Below are positions 1 through 12,600 of a stretch of 64,000 nucleotides of DNA, piece by piece. Within the stretch, counting starts at the first letter, position 1. Each line of letters begins with the position of its first letter. The notes below the pieces were generated by a model, which saw nothing but the letters and a program-made list of their open reading frames with translations, searched no databases and was not told the DNA's origin. This DNA is from Spizellomyces punctatus DAOM BR117 (Eukaryota; Chytridiomycota; Chytridiomycetes; Spizellomycetales; Spizellomycetaceae). Position numbers and translations under genes: made by a program. The stretch is taken from assembly GCF_000182565.1 (NCBI RefSeq), contig NW_015971540.1, forward strand, positions 992,476-1,056,475, written 5' to 3'.

Positions 1-665
1 CCCAACAACATCAACTACAATGAAAAGCTTATGCACATCTACATCAACAACATTGTTCCTATTATTTGCAAACCCGGCGATGATTCAAATTACGGTTCGG
101 CCGCCACTAAAGATGTTGAGGCCTTGCAGATATTATCGAGAAGAATACACTTCGGTATAGTGACATCAGCATGCAGATGTTCACCACCGCGGCAGGCAGC
201 CTAATGAGCCTGTTTAATGTAGGCAAGTTTGTAGCTGAAGCAAAATTTAAAGATGCGAAAGATCACGACCAATATGTAAGTCTCATCAAGGCAAGAGATC
301 GTGAAGGCATAATGGTAAGGGATAACTTCTTTCAGTGGATTTTCGATAATTTTGAAGAGTCCATTAAATGACGCCATGTTCAGCAACTGTTGACCAATCA
401 CGCGGTGGAGGAGAAACTGCTTCGCCGCTTGAGACGAAAGGCTTTGGTCTACGGGCAAGAGATTGACGACGATGCCGGTGATGCAACGTCAGGGCAGCAG
501 ACCAAGGGCCAGGGACAGCCACGAATTCCGCACGATGTAGTGGCAGATATGTATGAAAAGTACGTGATCCCGCTTACCAAAGAGGTAGAAGTAGAATATC
601 TCCTCCACCGGCTAGATTATGGGAACTTCCAAACCAAGGGATTAACCCGAAATGGGACACAATGA
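1..665 (+). CDS. ARO7: Chorismate mutase, 3' part (5' end outside window)
   Basis: Converts chorismate to prephenate, the first committed step of phenylalanine and tyrosine synthesis. The window opens inside the gene, in frame from base 1. Three exons are visible: 1-154, 223-314 and 384-665, with introns starting GTATAG and GTAAGG. Joined, they give the family core (SRRIHFGKFVAEAKF), then REGIM-QLLTNHAVEEK, then the hallmark end VIPLTKEVEVEYLLHRLD. Yeast Aro7 ends just after this motif; here a tail of about 15 residues follows. The N-terminal regulatory part lies upstream of the window. Assignment is by similarity to the AroQ fungal class; allosteric behaviour cannot be judged from this piece. 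Confidence 0.9.
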
Positions 666-872
666 CATATCGAACCTGTGGAAGCAAGGAAATTCTTGTA
701 ACATCCGTGTTTCACATCTCACCGTTGGGAGATAGCTGGCCTGACCGTAAATGACGATAACAGACGTAAACAGTGGGAACGGCATACCGCCCTTCTTCAA
801 TTATGTAACAAAGGCAAACCCGCCAGACGTAAATACAGAAACCTCGTTCCACCCACAACTACGGTCGCGCTT

Positions 873-2716
873 TCAGCTACTGATGCCTGCAGCAACGATT
901 TTCCCATCCATTCCCGCGCTAAGAACATATCGAGCGTCTGTCCCAAACTTGAAATCCGAAATGTTTGCAGTGTGGTAGGACAGATTGCACAATTCGTCCC
1001 ACTGTTTCACCAGGTAGATTCTGTGCGTCACAACGTATATGGTTAGCATGGATCGTGCACTGCAGTATTCTTATTCGGAGCAAACCCTACCTCAATTCCT
1101 GGCCACATGCTGCACCAATGTATTGTCCACTGAAGTCGAACTGGACGCTTTGTACTCCTGTGCCTTTCGGAGCTTCAATTTCAATGGTCTGGAAGTTTAC
1201 CAGTTTTCGCAAATCCCAGAACTTGACAACAGCTTCGTCGGCCGCTGAGGTTGCCAGATAGTACCCATTCTCTGAGAAAGAGATCCCGGTGATCTTGCCC
1301 TTGTGGCCCTCAAAAGAGCGCACATTATTCTGGGACTTGACATCCCAAAGTCGGACAAGTGAGTCATTCGTACCAGTTGCAAGGATGAGGCCATCAGGGT
1401 GGAACTGCGCCGCGGTGTAAGCTGAATCAACGCAGAAAGTATGTTAACAATCCATTGTGTCTGGGACCCGGAAACACCCGGAAACACACCTTGTCCTCCT
1501 TCAGATTGTGCCACACGGAACAGAGATCGTCCAGTATCAACATCAAGGAATGCCCATGTACCGTCGGCAGACGCAGACACGATGTAATCTCCAGTTGTAT
1601 GCAACGTCAGAGCGTTGACTTCGGCTGAGTGGGTCTTGCTGGTATACTTCTCATCAATATGGAATGAATCGTTTCCCCCCTGTTCCACACCGAAGAATTT
1701 GACTGTCTTATCCGCACTTGCTGTGAAGAAGTGACCAGAGCGAACGTTGTCTCCATGGCTGTGCCAAATTGTATCATTGATCTTCTTCTTATGTGCAGGC
1801 GTCTTGGCAATAAGGTGGTTTCCGTTGCGCCAGTCCACTATGTGTGCTTGACCACTTTGTAGACCTGCAAGGGCCCACTCGCGTGTCTCGCCAGCAAGCT
1901 TTCCAGAATATAGATCTAAGCTAAGTGGAGCTTTTATTTCTACTTCCGTAATCTTCGTGAATCCGCGCACCTCGTCTACGGACGCACAGGATGACGCTGG
2001 TTTGCGCTTCCGACGAACTTTCGACAGCGCTGCCGCCTTTGCATCCAATTTTGCGTGAACATCTTTGATCAGGACATCATCAGCACCGTGGTGCTCGTCC
2101 ACTTCCATTCGATCCTCGGGCGCGGCCGACGTTTGGCCAAAGTTGGCCTGAACAGCCGCCAGCGCGGCCCTTGCCTCGTCCCGTTCTTTAATCAAGCGAG
2201 CAATCACACGTTTTGCAGCATCATTTTCGTATAACGCATTTGAAAGTTCCTGACGGGCATTATGATACTGTTGCTTGAGTTGGAAGGTCTCCAGCATGAC
2301 AGAGTCCCATTCGTTTTGCAGAGAGAGAAGAAGGTTCGGAATGGAGCTGGCGGTCGGTGGACGAGGTTTGACAACCTTGTTTGCTATTATATTTTGTCGC
2401 AAGTCAGTTCACAATGTTGGGTACGTGGACAACCGGATAGATCTGGCCCCACAGTCTATACTTACTGAGGTTGAGAGGAAGTAAGTCATCCGCACCAAGT
2501 TCTTCGCCATTGACGGGATCGCGCCCATTATCGGCAATGTACTTCAGAATCAGCCTCTTTTCGAACAAGTGGCCGGACTTCTTCGAAGCCACCGGCTCCT
2601 CAGGAGTTTCACCAGAAACTAGCGGTTGTTGGGTAAGATGCGCGAATGAGTGGGAGTTCCACAGATGATACCGCTAGATAGTATACAACAGCAACGAACT
2701 TACGTGCACAGAACAT
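873..2716 (-). CDS. PRP19: Pre-mRNA-processing factor 19, U-box/WD40 E3 ligase
   Basis: Core subunit of the NineTeen complex, which stabilises the activated spliceosome; a U-box ubiquitin ligase. Five exons read on the minus strand: 2716-2704 (a 13-base first exon coding MFCA), 2618-2466, 2383-1490, 1421-1091 and 1020-873. The U-box is in exons 1-2 ([14 protein letters not shown], then [14 protein letters not shown]), followed by the conserved [11 protein letters not shown] linker, a coiled-coil tetramerisation segment and a C-terminal WD40 propeller (LVRLWD, KFWDLRK) ending in [15 protein letters not shown]. Start chosen because MFCA-[ILV]-SGE is the invariant beginning of the family. The short upstream gap ends at the next minus-strand gene. 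Confidence 0.93.
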
Positions 2717-3131
2717 GGTTAACGGTAACCGGACGTCAGAGGTGGATGGTGAATTATTCGAGCGCGATCTCTTTCCGTCTGCACTGTTGGTGTCTCCTCT
2801 GGACTGGTTGTCATGGCAATGCAGTAATACGCGCTTATATTGAGGTTATAATGAGATAAGATTTACAATTTTAAGGGATCTTAACATTCCGTATAACCTC
2901 ATGAATCTGCGACTACAGCTTCAAACGACGGCGAGTAGAGATATCCGCAGGGAGATCAAGCCGTTGACGTTGAAAGGAAACCTATTAAAAACAGAAAAAA
3001 AAAGTGAAGTAATCCCCACCGCCCCCAGAGTATTACACCGACGCTATATATGCCTCCCAGAGCGTATCCAATCAAACACATTTCAGTCATCCCTCATTAT
3101 CCCTCATCACGAGCTGCATCTGTTTCAGCCA
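2717..3131. other. Intergenic, promoter side of PRP19
   Basis: Lies between the start of PRP19 and the stop of the next minus-strand gene. No coding frame with a family match or splice pattern, and no RNA gene, was recognised. Confidence 0.5.
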
Positions 3132-4584
3132 TTAAAACACCGGCATTTCGTCTGGCAGCAAATCAGCCCACGGGTCTTCAGTAAACGATTTCTTGTAATA
3201 AGCTTCGACCCCGTCTTCGATTACCACATCACCACGATCCCGCCCACGCCTCTGGGCACTGCGAGGCATGTCCTCGTCAAATTCATAATCACCAAGATGG
3301 CGATGATCGCGGTCATCCGTTCTACGACGCTAATAACAACTCAAGACTCAGTATTTGAACCGCCACGCCACCGCAGGCATATACGCGTACCACGCTTATA
3401 TGCCCTGCACTAAAAAGGGTTCTCACATTGTATCTCACCTTCTGTACCCCTCCTCCATATTCGCCGCGATCACCATACGGTCTCTTTTCAAATGCAGGAC
3501 GACCATCATATCCACCACGATGACCCCCACGGCCTCGCTGAGGCCCAAAATCAGAGCGACGATCATGCCCATAGCCAAATCCTCTGTCACCATATCCACC
3601 ACGACGTGGTGGGCCACCACGGTAACCCATTCTGTCATCATATCGATCATTGAAACCGCCACGCCCCCCTCTGAAGCCTCCACGGCCCCCGCGTGGTCCC
3701 CGATCATCGCCATAGCCGCCACCTGGGTAACCACGGTCGCCTCGATACCCACCTCGAGGTTCATGAAAGCCACCTCTGAAACTATCCCGGTCTCCTCTGG
3801 AGCCGCGAATACCACCCCTATGAGCCCCACCAGGAAACTGAACATCGGCTCTTGAGCTGGAATCGGGCTCATTTTGAGGCGCTCTGGGAGGCATATTCCC
3901 ACGAGGATCATCGTCCTTCATAACACCAGAACGACCACCATCATGCCGTTTGGCACTTCCCCTACCTCCTCTTCCACCTCTATCTCCTCGGTAGCCTCCA
4001 AATCCGCCGCGATGACCGCCGCCACCCCGAGCTCCCGGAGGCAAAGGCAATGGACTGAATGAACCCTCCGATGGGACGCCTTGTGGAGTTGGATATGGAT
4101 GGGACTGTCCGTAATACCCACTGGCTTGATGATATTGTTGTGCACCTGCTGCTTGGTATCCGGGTGCTGGTTGTGCTTGTTGCGGGAAGCCGGTGCCTAC
4201 CTGCGACGCCTGTACTGGGTATTGTTGCTGATAGGGTTGATACTGATTTGCGTACTGCTGTTGATTAGGTTGAGAAGACGGTTGCGGATACTGGACAGGT
4301 GCTTGGCTGTATTGGTAAGTGGGAGCCGACGCTGCACCTCCCGTGTGAACCTGTGAATATGTCCCTGCCCATTGTCCTTGTGTACCATATGAAGGAGGAT
4401 AGTTGGCAGGCTGCTGGGGGTAGTACGGCTGTGGTTGTTGAGTTGGAGTACCATACGCAGAAGCTTGAACAGCAGCTTGGACGGCTGCTTGGCCATATGC
4501 AGTTGCACTCGGAGTTTGTGGTGTAGCATAGTAAGACACAGGTGGTGCAGATTGCTGGGCTGCACCATGCTGATAGTAACTCAT
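3132..4584 (-). CDS. RGG-rich RNA-binding protein with Q/Y/P-rich prion-like N-terminus
   Basis: Two exons: 4584-3439 and 3329-3132, joined in phase 0. Residues 1-170 are low complexity, rich in Q, Y, P, S, A and G, of the type that drives condensate formation. They are followed by a long block of RGG and GGYRGD-type repeats to about residue 375, typical of RNA binding and arginine methylation. The second exon turns acidic ([17 protein letters not shown]) and ends in LLPDEMPVF, a possible short protein-binding tail. No RRM, KH or zinc finger is visible. It may relate to RGG mRNA-granule proteins, but no named family is assigned. The start ATG opens MSYYQHG and lies 250 bp from the divergent membrane-protein gene. 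Confidence 0.8.
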
Positions 4585-4834
4585 CTTGAATGTCAGCTAT
4601 GCGAAAATCAAATGAAAATCGATGGTGGGCAAACAACACCATCAATGGAGGGGAGGGGGATTTTGGAGATTGTTTTGGATCACGTGTGAGAGCTAAGCCA
4701 TTGATGTCAGCAACGAACACTTTCCCAAACCTTCAACTCCACCCGCATGTTTACGCCCCGTTCCATCATCATTCTTGAATAGATTGCCGACAAGTATTCC
4801 ACCAAAAGTCCTCCGTGTCAGCGTTGGTGCGGCA

Positions 4835-6124
4835 ATGAGTGACCTCCTTCAACCACCTCCGGGTGGCGGGCCGCCTGACGAGTTTCGGTGCGAACTCCTA
4901 GATGGTATACTAGAGGAGCGGTCGCTTACGAGAGTGCCTTGTTGACATGACATATACTTCTATCGCAAATATAGGATTTGCTGTAGTCATTCAAGTTGTA
5001 ATGGCAAGCATCGCCTTGAGTTCACTCATTCGTATGTTAGTCTATCTTGGTTGTTTACAACCTTGGCAAGGTCACTTACTAGAAATTCTCATAGTTAAGC
5101 GCCAACGAGAATACCCTAGAAGGCCATTTGTGGTTTGGTAGGCAACCAAGTCTTCAGTCTTGAAAGGGACCTACCTACCTTAACTTTGAAACCGTAGGGC
5201 TCTTGACACAAGTAAGCAAGCTGTGGCGGCTGGGATGGTCCATTTTGCGAACATCGCTATCGCCTATGTATCGGATTCGAAGGAATCCGACAATCCCTGT
5301 ATCTGGTATTTTCTAAATGTATGTAGCCCATCATGCACCTCTCCCGGAGAGATGACGCTAATGATAACATGTGATTCCAGATTTTGTTGGACACAACCCT
5401 TGGTGTGGGGATCCTTGCTCTTTTTCTTCACGGCCTCCATTACGCCGTCGACTACCTCAAGATTCCAGATATGAAATCAGGCCATTACGGCAATCCACCA
5501 AGAATATCAGCTTGGTTTCGACAACTCCTTCTGTTTATCACTGCTTGGTTTTTTGTCAAGCTCACCGTCGTGTTCCTTCTCAAAATATTCCCCTTCTTTG
5601 CTGTGATCGCCGGTTGGCTATTGGATCCGCTGGTGCACTCTGGAGATACACGACTACAAGTCGTGGTCGTAATGCTGATATTTCCTCTGATAATGAATAT
5701 CATCCAAGCATGGCTGATTGACATGGTGATCAAGGGAAAGTCGCAGAGAGTGAGATTGCGGTCTGGAAGTGTGGGCAATGAAAGTGAGGTGGATAGCTTG
5801 GAGGATAATGAGGACTTGGTGGAGGATGTTGAAGACCACCTGGGCGATTTTGTACGGATTGGTGGGGAAGATACAGAGCGTGGAATAGGGCCGGAGGAAA
5901 GAAGAGGCCGATTGACGAGGCATTCAAGTGGCTCAAGCCAACCTTTACTCAAGGTGCATAAATCACCAAGCAGAAAATCGCCAACGCAAAGCCATCCGGG
6001 AAAGCGAACACCATTCGGGAGTCCTAGTGATGGCTATTCACCCGTCGAAAGGCAGGATAACACCGTGGAATATGTTGATTTGGATGAGCCGGTGGATGTG
6101 GATTTTGATGTACCGAGAGCATGA
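4835..6124 (+). CDS. STIMATE/YPL162C-family multi-pass membrane protein
   Basis: Member of the STIMATE (TMEM110) family. The human protein tunes STIM-ORAI calcium entry at ER-plasma membrane contacts; the yeast homologue is a vacuolar membrane protein. Five exons: the first from ATG 4835 (MSDLLQPPPGGG), the last 5384-6124. Splicing yields the family block VKRQREYPRRPFVVWLLDTS, read over two junctions, then FLNILLDTTLGVGILALFLH, the most conserved motif. Four or five hydrophobic helices follow (FRQLLLFITAWFFVKL; VVVMLIFPLIMNIIQAWLI). The final 120 residues are cytosolic, acidic and serine-rich, a likely phosphorylated tail. Function here is inferred from the family. Confidence 0.88.
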
Positions 6125-6327
6125 GTTTCATTAGATATTTCGGAAGGCTGGACCTCATAACGCCCGTATCGATAGATAGTTTGTTTGGTAAAAGCCAAAA
6201 GGAACATTCTCGTCACAGTGTATCTAAAAGAATCTTTCTATTTTTACATTACAGCTAAGGAATCAACAATCCTTCCTAGGGTATGCCCCTTGCTCATCTA
6301 TTTACAACTGCTTAGCGAACGCTAGCT

Positions 6328-9300
6328 TCACGCTTGAGCCTCTGCGAGGGCTTGAATGTAGCCATTGCCTCTCCATACTATAAAGAAGTCGCATGATTGT
6401 TGGCAAAGAACAAAATAACAGTCCAAAGTCATTTGAAATAACCAACAGCATACCGTGAATAGATCCAGGTCGGTCATCTTGAGCTGGCGATAAGCTGGCT
6501 ATTGTGCCCTCGAAATTGGGATCTGGATTCCAACTAGCGCCAATAACCGGTGCCCTGTTGTGACACGTTACTAAGTGTCCATAGTTATAAAAGCACAAAC
6601 TGACTGCCGGCTGCATACCCGTGTAGAACATGTCGTTGGACTACTTGTGGCTTCTATTTCGTACCATGGACGATAAACACGAGTTTTCGACAATCTAACG
6701 AAAACGCCCATAATAGAAGTTGTTACGCTACCTCCTTATGGTGAATAATCACTCTCCCGTCCGTGCTCGAGGACAAAAATATATCCTGCAGATGCGGGCA
6801 CCACTCAACGGCTGTCACTTTGTCATCGTGGGTAAACTGCTTCACGGGCTGAGATTGAAAGACAATGTTCATAAGAACAGATCAGTCATCACATGTGGAG
6901 CACTTCGGAGTCTTAAAGTGCACTCACCGTGTGCTTGCCCCTGATGCCAGATGTTACGAACAGAGGAAATATATTTAGATGTGATTCGTAACAGCGAACC
7001 AAACACAAAGGAAATGGTCCCAAGAGTTGAATGGTTCACCCTGTTCTCAAAAACGACATGATCACGTACCTCATGTCCCACATTCTGACAGTGCAATCAT
7101 CGGAGCCTGAGAGGACGAGATATTCAGTCCTGGGATGACATTGCAAGGCAGTGACGTAACCTCTGTGTGCCCCTGTGATCTAGCGACGGATGGTCAGGAA
7201 TATCAAGCATTACATTTAAGCATTGGAATGCAGTCAGGTAGTATTACCAAACTGCTAGCGCTGCTCCTGCCCATTCGGATATCTATACAGTTCAGACTTC
7301 CCTCGTCCGTTGCGGCGGTTATGACTCTGGCGGATCGGTCATGTATACTTGTGCAAGTAATCCTTCCCGGCAAGCCGACATCATGGCTGGCCACGGGTAA
7401 CATGGCATTACGGTGATGAAGCGTGTCAGAGCCGTCCACGTCCCAGATGTGCACAAAACCATCACTTCCTAACGGAGGGAAGAAGCTCTGAATTTCCGAA
7501 ATGTGAATCGAAAGACTGTACTAGTGCCGTACCTCCACTGACTACCTTTCTTTCACCGACGTCTATGCGTCCTGAGAGTTGCCCACTCTTTATCTTCAAG
7601 CTATTTACATTGGCATGTGAGTGCATTGCTCGATCCGTTATCGACTGTGGGCCTACCTCATGGTAGTTTTTGCGTCGTTCGTAGTCCGAAAATCCCACAC
7701 AGACAGAAATGAACCTTCGTCGGAGGTTATAAGCAGGTTTTCATTCGGCAGACACCTATGATCAAAAGATTCTTAAGCTTCAGCAACTCGGCACATGAGA
7801 CAACGATTGGGCTGACCTAATGCTGACCATGGGATGCTCAGGACACTTTATGCGCCCTTTATTGCGAATGTGCTTTACACTTCATTACTTACAGCTCGAC
7901 TGAAACCATTAATAGCTTTACCCATGGCTTACCAAAGTTTGAGAAGTGACGGTGCTGCGGAAAGCGGTATTAAGGGTAGATTGCAGGTTTTCTGCTCGAC
8001 GAGGTCGGTAAAGCTCAGAAGTGAAAATGCCCAGCTGAGGATATGGTGCGCCTTCGGCTGGAAGAACATTTGTACTTAGGTCAATATTAAGCCAAACACA
8101 ACTATAGATATTACCAACGAAAATCTTCTGCTTAACAGGATCATCCATTAGCTCCGGAGCTCCCCACGTAATACATTGGAAACGATCTTGCTGCAAATCT
8201 TGGCAATAAAGAAAATTATAGGCAATTGGTGCTATCAATTGGGGAGTAGGATGACGGGACCTATCCACTAATAAACATTTGCTTCGCAATTGTTTTATTG
8301 TCAACTCCACATTTGCTAATTGCGGATTGGTGGCAGTCGGTAATTCGCAATGTTTTGTCCGGAAAGTTTCGGCTTGAGTGCTCTCCAAAGCCGCGGTTCC
8401 AACTGTAGCAGGAGCGGAAGACGTTGAAAGTGATTCCGGTATTGACGAGACTTTCTTTTTGTCCTCGGAAACTACAATGATCCTCTTTGACGGTATCATT
8501 CCATCATGCGGTCTGCGGAGTTGCTTACGCCTTTCGCTCTGGTAGGCCAAATTTGGGGGTGGGGTTTGGGCATGAGACTGAGATGTACCAGCAGGCCCCA
8601 AAGGAGGCGCACGGGCAAATGCCGGTGATGGTCCTGTTGATTGCCCACTTCTCTGGAGGTTCTGAATAGCCCGCCCGGAAATATTCTGCGGCACAGAAAT
8701 GCCAATGGGCCGGACCGGTCGCAAGCCTCTGGGTTCCGCATACAGTGCTGGTCTCAACCGGCCGTTTCGAACAAGAAGTGAGGTCGTCTCCTGCAATCTC
8801 TGCTGAATACGGTATCGAATACCTCAATGAACATCAAAACTGATCCTGGGCTTACTTGAATTGCTCTCTGTGCGGCACTTGGTTCACTATACAGTACTTG
8901 TGCTGTGTAGTCTGGATAGATTTTCATTAAGAGAACTACTCCAAATCTTCGATAGATTTCCCATAGTTCCTGTACGCAGATACATCGACTGAGCTGTGTG
9001 GGTAACAACACGCTGGCCCTTGACAGAAACAGTACCTTTGCAGTAACGTCGCTGGGAAGTCCTGATATTCTGATTCTTCCTTCATCCGAGTAATCTTCGG
9101 GTCTGTACACAAGTCATACTGATTCATCTATATTGCTCGGCCCAACCATAGATGTGCCACGACATACCGCTCTACCTGTTGTCATCATATGTGTAAGGAT
9201 TACAATAAGAACTGCAATCAGCCGAATTTAGCAGTACCTCCAAGCTTATTATGTGATTGTCTATATCCTGATAGTTCAAGTCATTCAAGATTCTCATAGC

Positions 9301-9661
9301 CTGTCAGTCCGTAACAATAGATCGAGTTACTCGAAGTCCGAATTGCCAATGTATTGTCTTAGAGTTAAGGAGCAGCCACCTCAGATTTCTGTAGCGTCAG
9401 TACTGCCGTATAAGCGTCGCCAGATTCCTCTCGCACAAAAAACTCTGTCTGTCGTGGGCATCGCAGTAGCCCTTTGAGCCTCTCCATGGGAAGACCTTTT
9501 GGGACATTGCGGACCAATAACGACGTGCTAATCAATAAGGAAGTTTGCTGCCGCTTCCATTTCTTGCTCATCGGCGGGCGTCTGCCGTCATATCTTGTTG
9601 AATATGGTCGGTGCGCCCGGGACGAGCCGCGCGGTGGGTGATGTCGCGACGGACGTTTCAT
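6328..9661 (-). CDS. Two RRMs fused to an RbAp48/FVE(MSI4)-like WD40 propeller
   Basis: Many short exons. The N-terminus (ATG 9661) is basic, then RRM1 (SLLVRNVPKGLPMERLK; AMRILNDLNY) and RRM2 (GRIRISGLPSDVTAK; ELWEIYRRFG). One open stretch, 8796-7924, carries the end of RRM2, a P/S-rich linker, and a segment like the histone-binding entry of RbAp48/MSI proteins (AYNFLYCQDLQQDRFQCITW). Propeller exons follow: HPMVSIRCLPNENLLITSDE, GFVHIWDVDG, GHTGYVTALQCHP, KVTAVEWCPHLQDIFLSSST, and a last blade APVIGASWNPDP with GSIHVWR. This resembles plant FVE/MSI4. Likely a chromatin or RNA-linked histone chaperone-type protein. Exon joins between 7924 and 7700 are the weakest part; two overlapping genes cannot be fully excluded. 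Confidence 0.68.
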
Positions 9662-9686
9662 ATAGTCATTTGCGAGATCTCTCGCG

Positions 9687-12600
9687 ATGACGAAGGAGGT
9701 GAGGTCTGAGGTGGTGCTTGATCATGTGATAATGGCACAGTCATCATCAGTTATTGACGAGGTAAGCCTCAACTCAGCAGTATATCTCAAGCTTACGGAT
9801 GGCCATCTGCACCTGATGAAAATAGCGGGACTTGTAGCAAAGGGCGATATAGTGGGATTGCGGACTATACTGGAGCAGAAGCGGCGTTTTGGAAAAGACC
9901 AGGCGACCGATGATGAAGGCGAAGATATTAATCGGTCAACAGCTGACGGGCGAACCGCGCTACATGTTGCCGCAAGCACGTCAAATCTCGAATGTCTAGA
10001 GCTCCTCTTATCACAGGTAGGCCCCCTTGTATGCTACGTATATTGTGTAAGTGCTCAATATGATGCTCTCTTGATAACAGCCTACAGTTAATGTTGACGC
10101 GCAGGATGTTAACGGCTCAACCCCACTACACTTAGCCGCGGCTTGCTCAGAGCTGGCAGCGGTACGGTCATTGGTTGCTGCGGGAGCCAATGTTAATGCC
10201 GTTAATGTACACGGGAATCGGTGTGTTACAGGTCGCCTGCATGACGGATAGCCATAGTATTGTTGACTTGAGAATATTCTCGTAGACCTGTTGACTATGC
10301 AAAAGATTCGGAAGTCGAGGCATTCTTGACAGGCAAGTTGTGATGTATATTGGATCCCGAAAAGTATAGAACCATCTCTGAACCTATAAGTCTCACCATG
10401 CAGGGAAAATGGCAGCAGCAGCGCCCCCAGTGCCACCACAGGTGCGGTTGCGGTCTCACCGCTGCAATTAGATTCCAGACCTGGTGTTACAGTACTGACA
10501 GAGTGTCTTGGGGACTTTGTAGCGAAAGAGCTCCCATCTTATCGAGCTTGAGTCTGAATTACCTGAGGACATCACTCGGCTTAAGGGATTTTGCATTGAT
10601 TTGATTATCAGTCAAAGCGTGTTCAGAGAGCGCTGCAAGGTCCGTCTGGGATGGAATGGTCATAAATTTTGAATTATACTCACCGTTTTTATCTAGGAAA
10701 CCATCAGGCAACTGATAGAGGAAAAGCACGTCGCATTGCATAAGAATCGACTTTTGGAGGTAGCGTATCAGCTCTCTCAAATTGTTGATGGAGCTCCATG
10801 GCTTACATCACTCATTCTCCTAGCAAGCAGCGGGAATTCAAGATAGGGAGACAAGCGAGCGATTCATTGATCAACTCCAATATCTACAAGATGAAAACGA
10901 ACGACAAGCTGCCACTATAGCTTATCTTAAGGTACTCGCACGCCAACCGGCGGTGCATCCCATGACAGATCAATTGATACCACGAAAATATCGTGCAGTT
11001 TTCATTCATCGTCATCCTTCTCTTCCTTTATGAAAGAAAAGATCAGTATACAAATGTTCGAGCATGCAGCCGCACAGCAGGACGAATATTATAGAAAGAA
11101 CCTTGCAGACCTGACGAAGCAACATAACGAGCAGCTGCAGGCAATTTTTCGCCGTAATGAAGAGACGGAGAAAGCATTTCTGGTATGCATCCGCCCCGTG
11201 CATATCCCGCTCCGGATTTCCTCATTGACCTCCCTTCTTGGGATTCAGGCATATCAAAAATCACATTCTGAGGAGTTGGCTGAGCTTGCCAAATTGCGAA
11301 CCGAAGTAGCTTCAGGCAAAGGAAAGCCAATAACCACGAAAGGCAGCAATGCTTCTTTGGAGGTAATGTTGAGCGCATCTACGTTTCAGACTACTCCTAT
11401 TCTAATATATTTACCGGAAGGCTGGGCTGCAAGCAGAAGTGCAGAGTTTACGGAAAGAGCAAGCGAATACCGTCGCCGAAAAGCTAGCGCTGGAAGAAAG
11501 GTTGAAGGTACCCATCTGTCTGCCCATCGCGTAGTTCACTGTGAATGATCTAATTTCATGAATTCAGCTAACAGAGAAGCTGAAATCTATGGCAGAGCAA
11601 GAGAACACCAATCTCCGCAACGATATAGGCAAACTGCGAAAGCTGATGCAAGAAGAGGTATCCCTGTTATTGTCCCGTATCTTTGGCCGGCATCGATCTT
11701 ACGTGTACTATCTGCATGATGACGGATAGATGCTAAAGCAATTGCAAGAAGCTCGTGAGGAGCAGGACCAGATGGACGAATCGAGTGGCAATATCGTCTT
11801 TACTAAAGGAGAAGGTGGACAGAAGCGGCTGAAAGGTGCAACACCCACAAAACTTCTTGAGCGGCTACTAGATCCGGCGGTGCATGGTATGGCATTACAG
11901 GCGGACATACGCTGGCTTCCTGAGTAGCTTAACTGACCCTTGTGTTAGACCACCACTTCCAGCAGACAATTCTTTTGACGCATAAAACATTTATAAGTAG
12001 CGCGGCCCTATTAGAGTCTATTGTTAGCCGGTTCCGTGAGGCTGCGTCCGGACTACCCGAAGAAGCGCGATCCCAATCTCCCGTGTTAAGTCGGTATGTA
12101 GTGCATCTTCGGTTTATGACTATCAATAAAATTTTGACGTTTTGGTCGATCAGGATCATTAATGTGCTCAAGTTTTGGGTCGAGCATTACTGGAGTGACT
12201 TTGCCGACGATGCTTCTTTAATGCAAGACCTACGAGCTTTCACCGACGATTCTACTCATAATGAAAATCTGATATCTAGTCTACGAAGCGCAATTAAGCG
12301 AAAGGTGCGGCTGTGCTTCATTTTACACTTGAAGGGCACCTTAATAATGGTAGAGGCTACTGTTGACAGTCAAATTCTGATACTCCCGTTGTGGACCCAA
12401 CTACTGCGCCGCCAAAACCTATCCTCCCCCGCGCGCTAGCAAAGCGGTACTCGATTGACGGTGCACTATTTACCGGCCGCCCGATTTTGATGGGTGGTTT
12501 GACGGTCGGTCTAGGAGTGGATCGACCGACCAGCTGGGCTCCTTTCAGTGGCAAGGGCAAGCTTCCGGAGGGATTTGAGGATGTGAAGATCAAACTTCCC

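Noticed and set aside
3435-3911. Long open frames in other phases over the RGG gene
   Set aside because: They are shadows caused by the repetitive GGN-rich sequence of the real gene.
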